Shown piece after piece: positions 61,710-64,000 of a stretch of 64,000 nucleotides of DNA. The stretch covers positions 7,747,415 to 7,811,414 of the forward strand of contig OZ007505.1 in the NCBI GenBank assembly GCA_963931865.1, in the 5' to 3' direction. Source of the DNA: Axinella damicornis (Eukaryota > Porifera > Demospongiae > Axinellida > Axinellidae). The notes below the pieces were generated by a model. The model ran no database searches, was not told the origin of the DNA, and was given only the letters and a program-made list of their open reading frames with translations. A program made the position numbers and the translations under genes. Numbering within the stretch: position 1 is the first letter of the stretch; each line of letters begins with the position of its first letter.

Positions 61710-63504
61710 GGTCGAGACCACACAATGAGTAATCTGACTGGTGTACAACTACACTCAAACTACATATAGCATTGACGCATGCCTTCTAAATGGCACATAC
61801 CTTCCGTACAAATGTGGGGTGATCTACACATCAGCATTACTTACATATACACCAGCCATATATAGCTTCGGTATTCAACAGTACACATTCCAGAGAAAGG
61901 TGTGATGGCATTTACACTCCAGTGCAGTGTGCTAGAAAATTCACTTCAGCATAATATTGATGTGACTGTATGCATGAAGGTATATAATTATATCTATGCT
62001 GTCAGGAGCGCATGAGCCGCCCAAGGCGGCGAAGAAACGTTGAACCAGTATGTTGTGATCCCTCATGACTTGCGGTCATACCTTATATGGAAGACTTTGG
62101 TGGTGCCACAGAAATGCAACAGCTAGCCCAAGATTTTCCCACCTGAACAGTGTTATCTGTTATCTATTTCTGTTGCTATGGCAATGCACCTCTGAATGTA
62201 ACATGGCAACAAAGGGAACAGGTCACTGCCAATGGTTCACTGAGGTGCACTGTGAAGCTGTACTGAGGTGGGACCCTGGTATATCTGGCATGCACATGCA
62301 GAAACGGAAATATCCAACCCGTGTGTGTGTGTGCATGACTAACAGAAGTGGATATTCAGTGGGCAGGGCTATACAAGAAATGGTCACAACAGGTGTGTTA
62401 CTTATTTATTAGAGACGTTGCAAAACTGCTTATCACGGTCTCTCCTGTTATAGTGAGCCTGTTTGTGTTCTGCATGTAAGAATCAAGGTGTACAAAGAGA
62501 CCACTATAACTGATGCATGATCTTCGTACTCATTAATGAAGACGTCTGGGCCCAGTGCTCATTCATCAGAGACGCTATCACACAAGGTTGTTGTGCGTCA
62601 GAATAAGGAAGTTCGCTGGACTCACACAGATGCAGTGAAGGAGGTGAGACCTCTGAAGCACATCTATGTCCGAAGAGAAAACTGTCATGTGCCAATGCTG
62701 CCTACTACCACAAACAGAGGTGAGAGTTAGTCATTCCTCTGCACAGAGAGCTGCCCGGTGCTGGACTGCTCACGTAGGCAACTGAGGTAGCAATAGCTGA
62801 AGTGAGCAAAGCTACTAGTAGACAATATTCTTACATGCAGAATATAAAACAGGCTCACTTCCATAAGGGGAGAGGGTGGTTTAATTATTCTAAGTGGGGA
62901 TAGTTCAAATACTCCATCTCTGCTACTTTCCTGCAGACATTCCATCTCTGCACTGAGTGACACACCTGCGATCGCCAGCCACACAGGACAAGCTAATACG
63001 GAGTACTTCATACCATAGTTGACATAGCTGACATACTCTCTCTATATACAGGAATGCTAGTTACTCTGGAGTCGGTGGGCTATGTGCCACCATCTTGTGG
63101 GGCCACATTCTTTCATTTTATCTTATAGCTATGAGCACAACTTGCTTTCCCCAAAAGGATAAAGTCTCGACATTGCAGCAACAAACATCCATCTTATGGT
63201 GATATATCTCTCGGTGACCGAACGAGAGGTATTCGTTATTATTCATTGGTTGAAGGAAGTGTTACAAAATGTGTGTCCCCTTTTCACTCACATGGCAAGT
63301 CGGAAGTACAAACGTAACTTACCTCCATATAACGAGGAGGAATGGTTACTATACTGTACCAGCAAACAGCGCTCATAATACCACCTGGAAACCATTTCAT
63401 CATGGGATAGTCTGGTCTTATTAGGGCTGGGGATGAATGCTTGGACAATCGGTAGGTTTGTTGGTCAGTTCAAAGGACAAATATAACCTCCGAACGTATG
63501 TACC

Positions 63505-63990
63505 CCACCCACACCCACACTCATCATCCACACCCACCATCCCCACCCACCACCCACACCCACCATCCACACCCACCATCCACACCCACCATCCACACTC
63601 ACCACCCACACCCACCATCCACACCCACCATCCGCACCCACCATCCGCACCCACCATCCGCGCCCACCATCCGTACCCACCACCCGCACCCACCATCCAC
63701 ACTCACCACCCACACCCACCATCCACACCCACCATCCGCACCCACCACCCGCACCCACCATCCACACTCACCACCCACACCCACCATCCACACCCACCAT
63801 CCCCACCCACCACCCACCCACCATCCACACCTACCATCCGCGCCCACCATCCGCACCCACCATCCGCACCCACCACCTACCCCCACCATCCACACCCACA
63901 CTCGCCATCCACACCCACACTCACCATCCACACGCACCATCAGCACTCACCACCCACACCTACCACCCACACCCACCACCCACACCCACT
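63505..63990 (+). repeat. 13-bp minisatellite, CCATCCACACCCA type
   Basis: About 37 units alternating CCATCCACACCCA, CCATCCGCACCCA and CCACCCACACCCA, reaching almost to the window edge. The minus strand is G-rich (GGTGTGGGTGG). A 13-bp unit gives a 13-residue period in any minus frame, which explains the Gly/Trp/Val-rich open frames there. Confidence 0.95.
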
Positions 63991-64000
63991 ATGTGACTGC

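Larger units (their letters stand above)
60072..64000. other. Unassigned right-hand region
   Basis: No gene could be established. On the plus strand a plausible first exon starts at ATG 60559 in a CpG-rich context (MATTKTETTRGHW...) with a possible donor near 60677. A possible internal exon at about 62540-62720 (VRQNKEVRWTHTDAVKE) is followed by GTGAGA. Together they could be a divergent gene running off the window, but nothing confirms this. Repeats: the third CAAGAG palindrome (61656-61709), a dispersed-repeat copy at 62738-62815, and the terminal 13-bp minisatellite. Plus-strand 58930-59319, to the left, is an open frame of 129 codons with no recognisable family. Confidence 0.35.

Noticed and set aside
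62727..63011. 94-codon minus-strand ORF with a hydrophobic start
   Set aside because: It overlaps a dispersed repeat at its C-terminal end and has no family signature; probably chance.
63421..63946. Trp/Val/Gly-rich minus-strand ORFs
   Set aside because: Frames of the 13-bp minisatellite, with a 13-residue period.

Overview
The window looks like nuclear DNA of an animal, most likely a marine invertebrate. Evidence: multi-exon genes with GT/AG introns, metazoan proteins (an augmin subunit, CCDC87, an AKAP13/ARHGEF28-type RhoGEF, secreted fibrinogen-domain proteins), very many microsatellites and dozens of small palindromic DNA transposons. A sponge is a reasonable guess, but the sequence alone does not prove it. 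All family assignments are from recognised motifs, without database searches.

Layout. 1-1171 (minus): first 390 codons of eIF2B epsilon, running off the left edge. 2722-9058 (plus): HAUS1, eight exons in phase. 9059-18700: a decayed paralogous copy of the 3' half of the next minus-strand gene, with an intact intronless fibrinogen-related gene (FReD-1) inside it, then a 26-bp minisatellite and a TTAA-type MITE. 18917-43103 (minus): the intact CCDC87 homologue (about 28 exons), with a second fibrinogen-related gene (FReD-2) on the opposite strand in one intron. 43691-60071 (minus): a 16-exon Dbl-family RhoGEF of the AKAP13/ARHGEF28 type (predicted 2144 residues, all phases consistent), with a single 4-kb exon. 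60072-64000: intergenic or unassigned, ending in a 13-bp minisatellite.

Central observation. Roughly 8.85-16.6 kb (block A) and 17.8-33 kb (block B) are tandem paralogous blocks. Each holds a HAUS1 last exon (+), the CCDC87 3' exons (-) and a FReD gene (+). Decay is reciprocal: in A the HAUS1 exon is used and the CCDC87 exons are broken; in B CCDC87 is intact and the HAUS1 exon is an orphan. The two FReD genes are nearly identical over the fibrinogen domain while their flanks have diverged, which points to gene conversion. TTAA-type, Harbinger-like and hAT-like elements are present in B and absent at the matching sites of A, so they post-date the duplication.

Mobile DNA. The commonest element is a 45-420 bp foldback with termini like TAGCCTCGTTCCCAGG. 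At least a dozen copies have exact or near-exact 9-bp target-site duplications readable in the sequence, which suggests Mutator-like non-autonomous elements. Long CA, CT or CCCT tracts sit directly upstream of many 3' splice sites in the three spliced genes.
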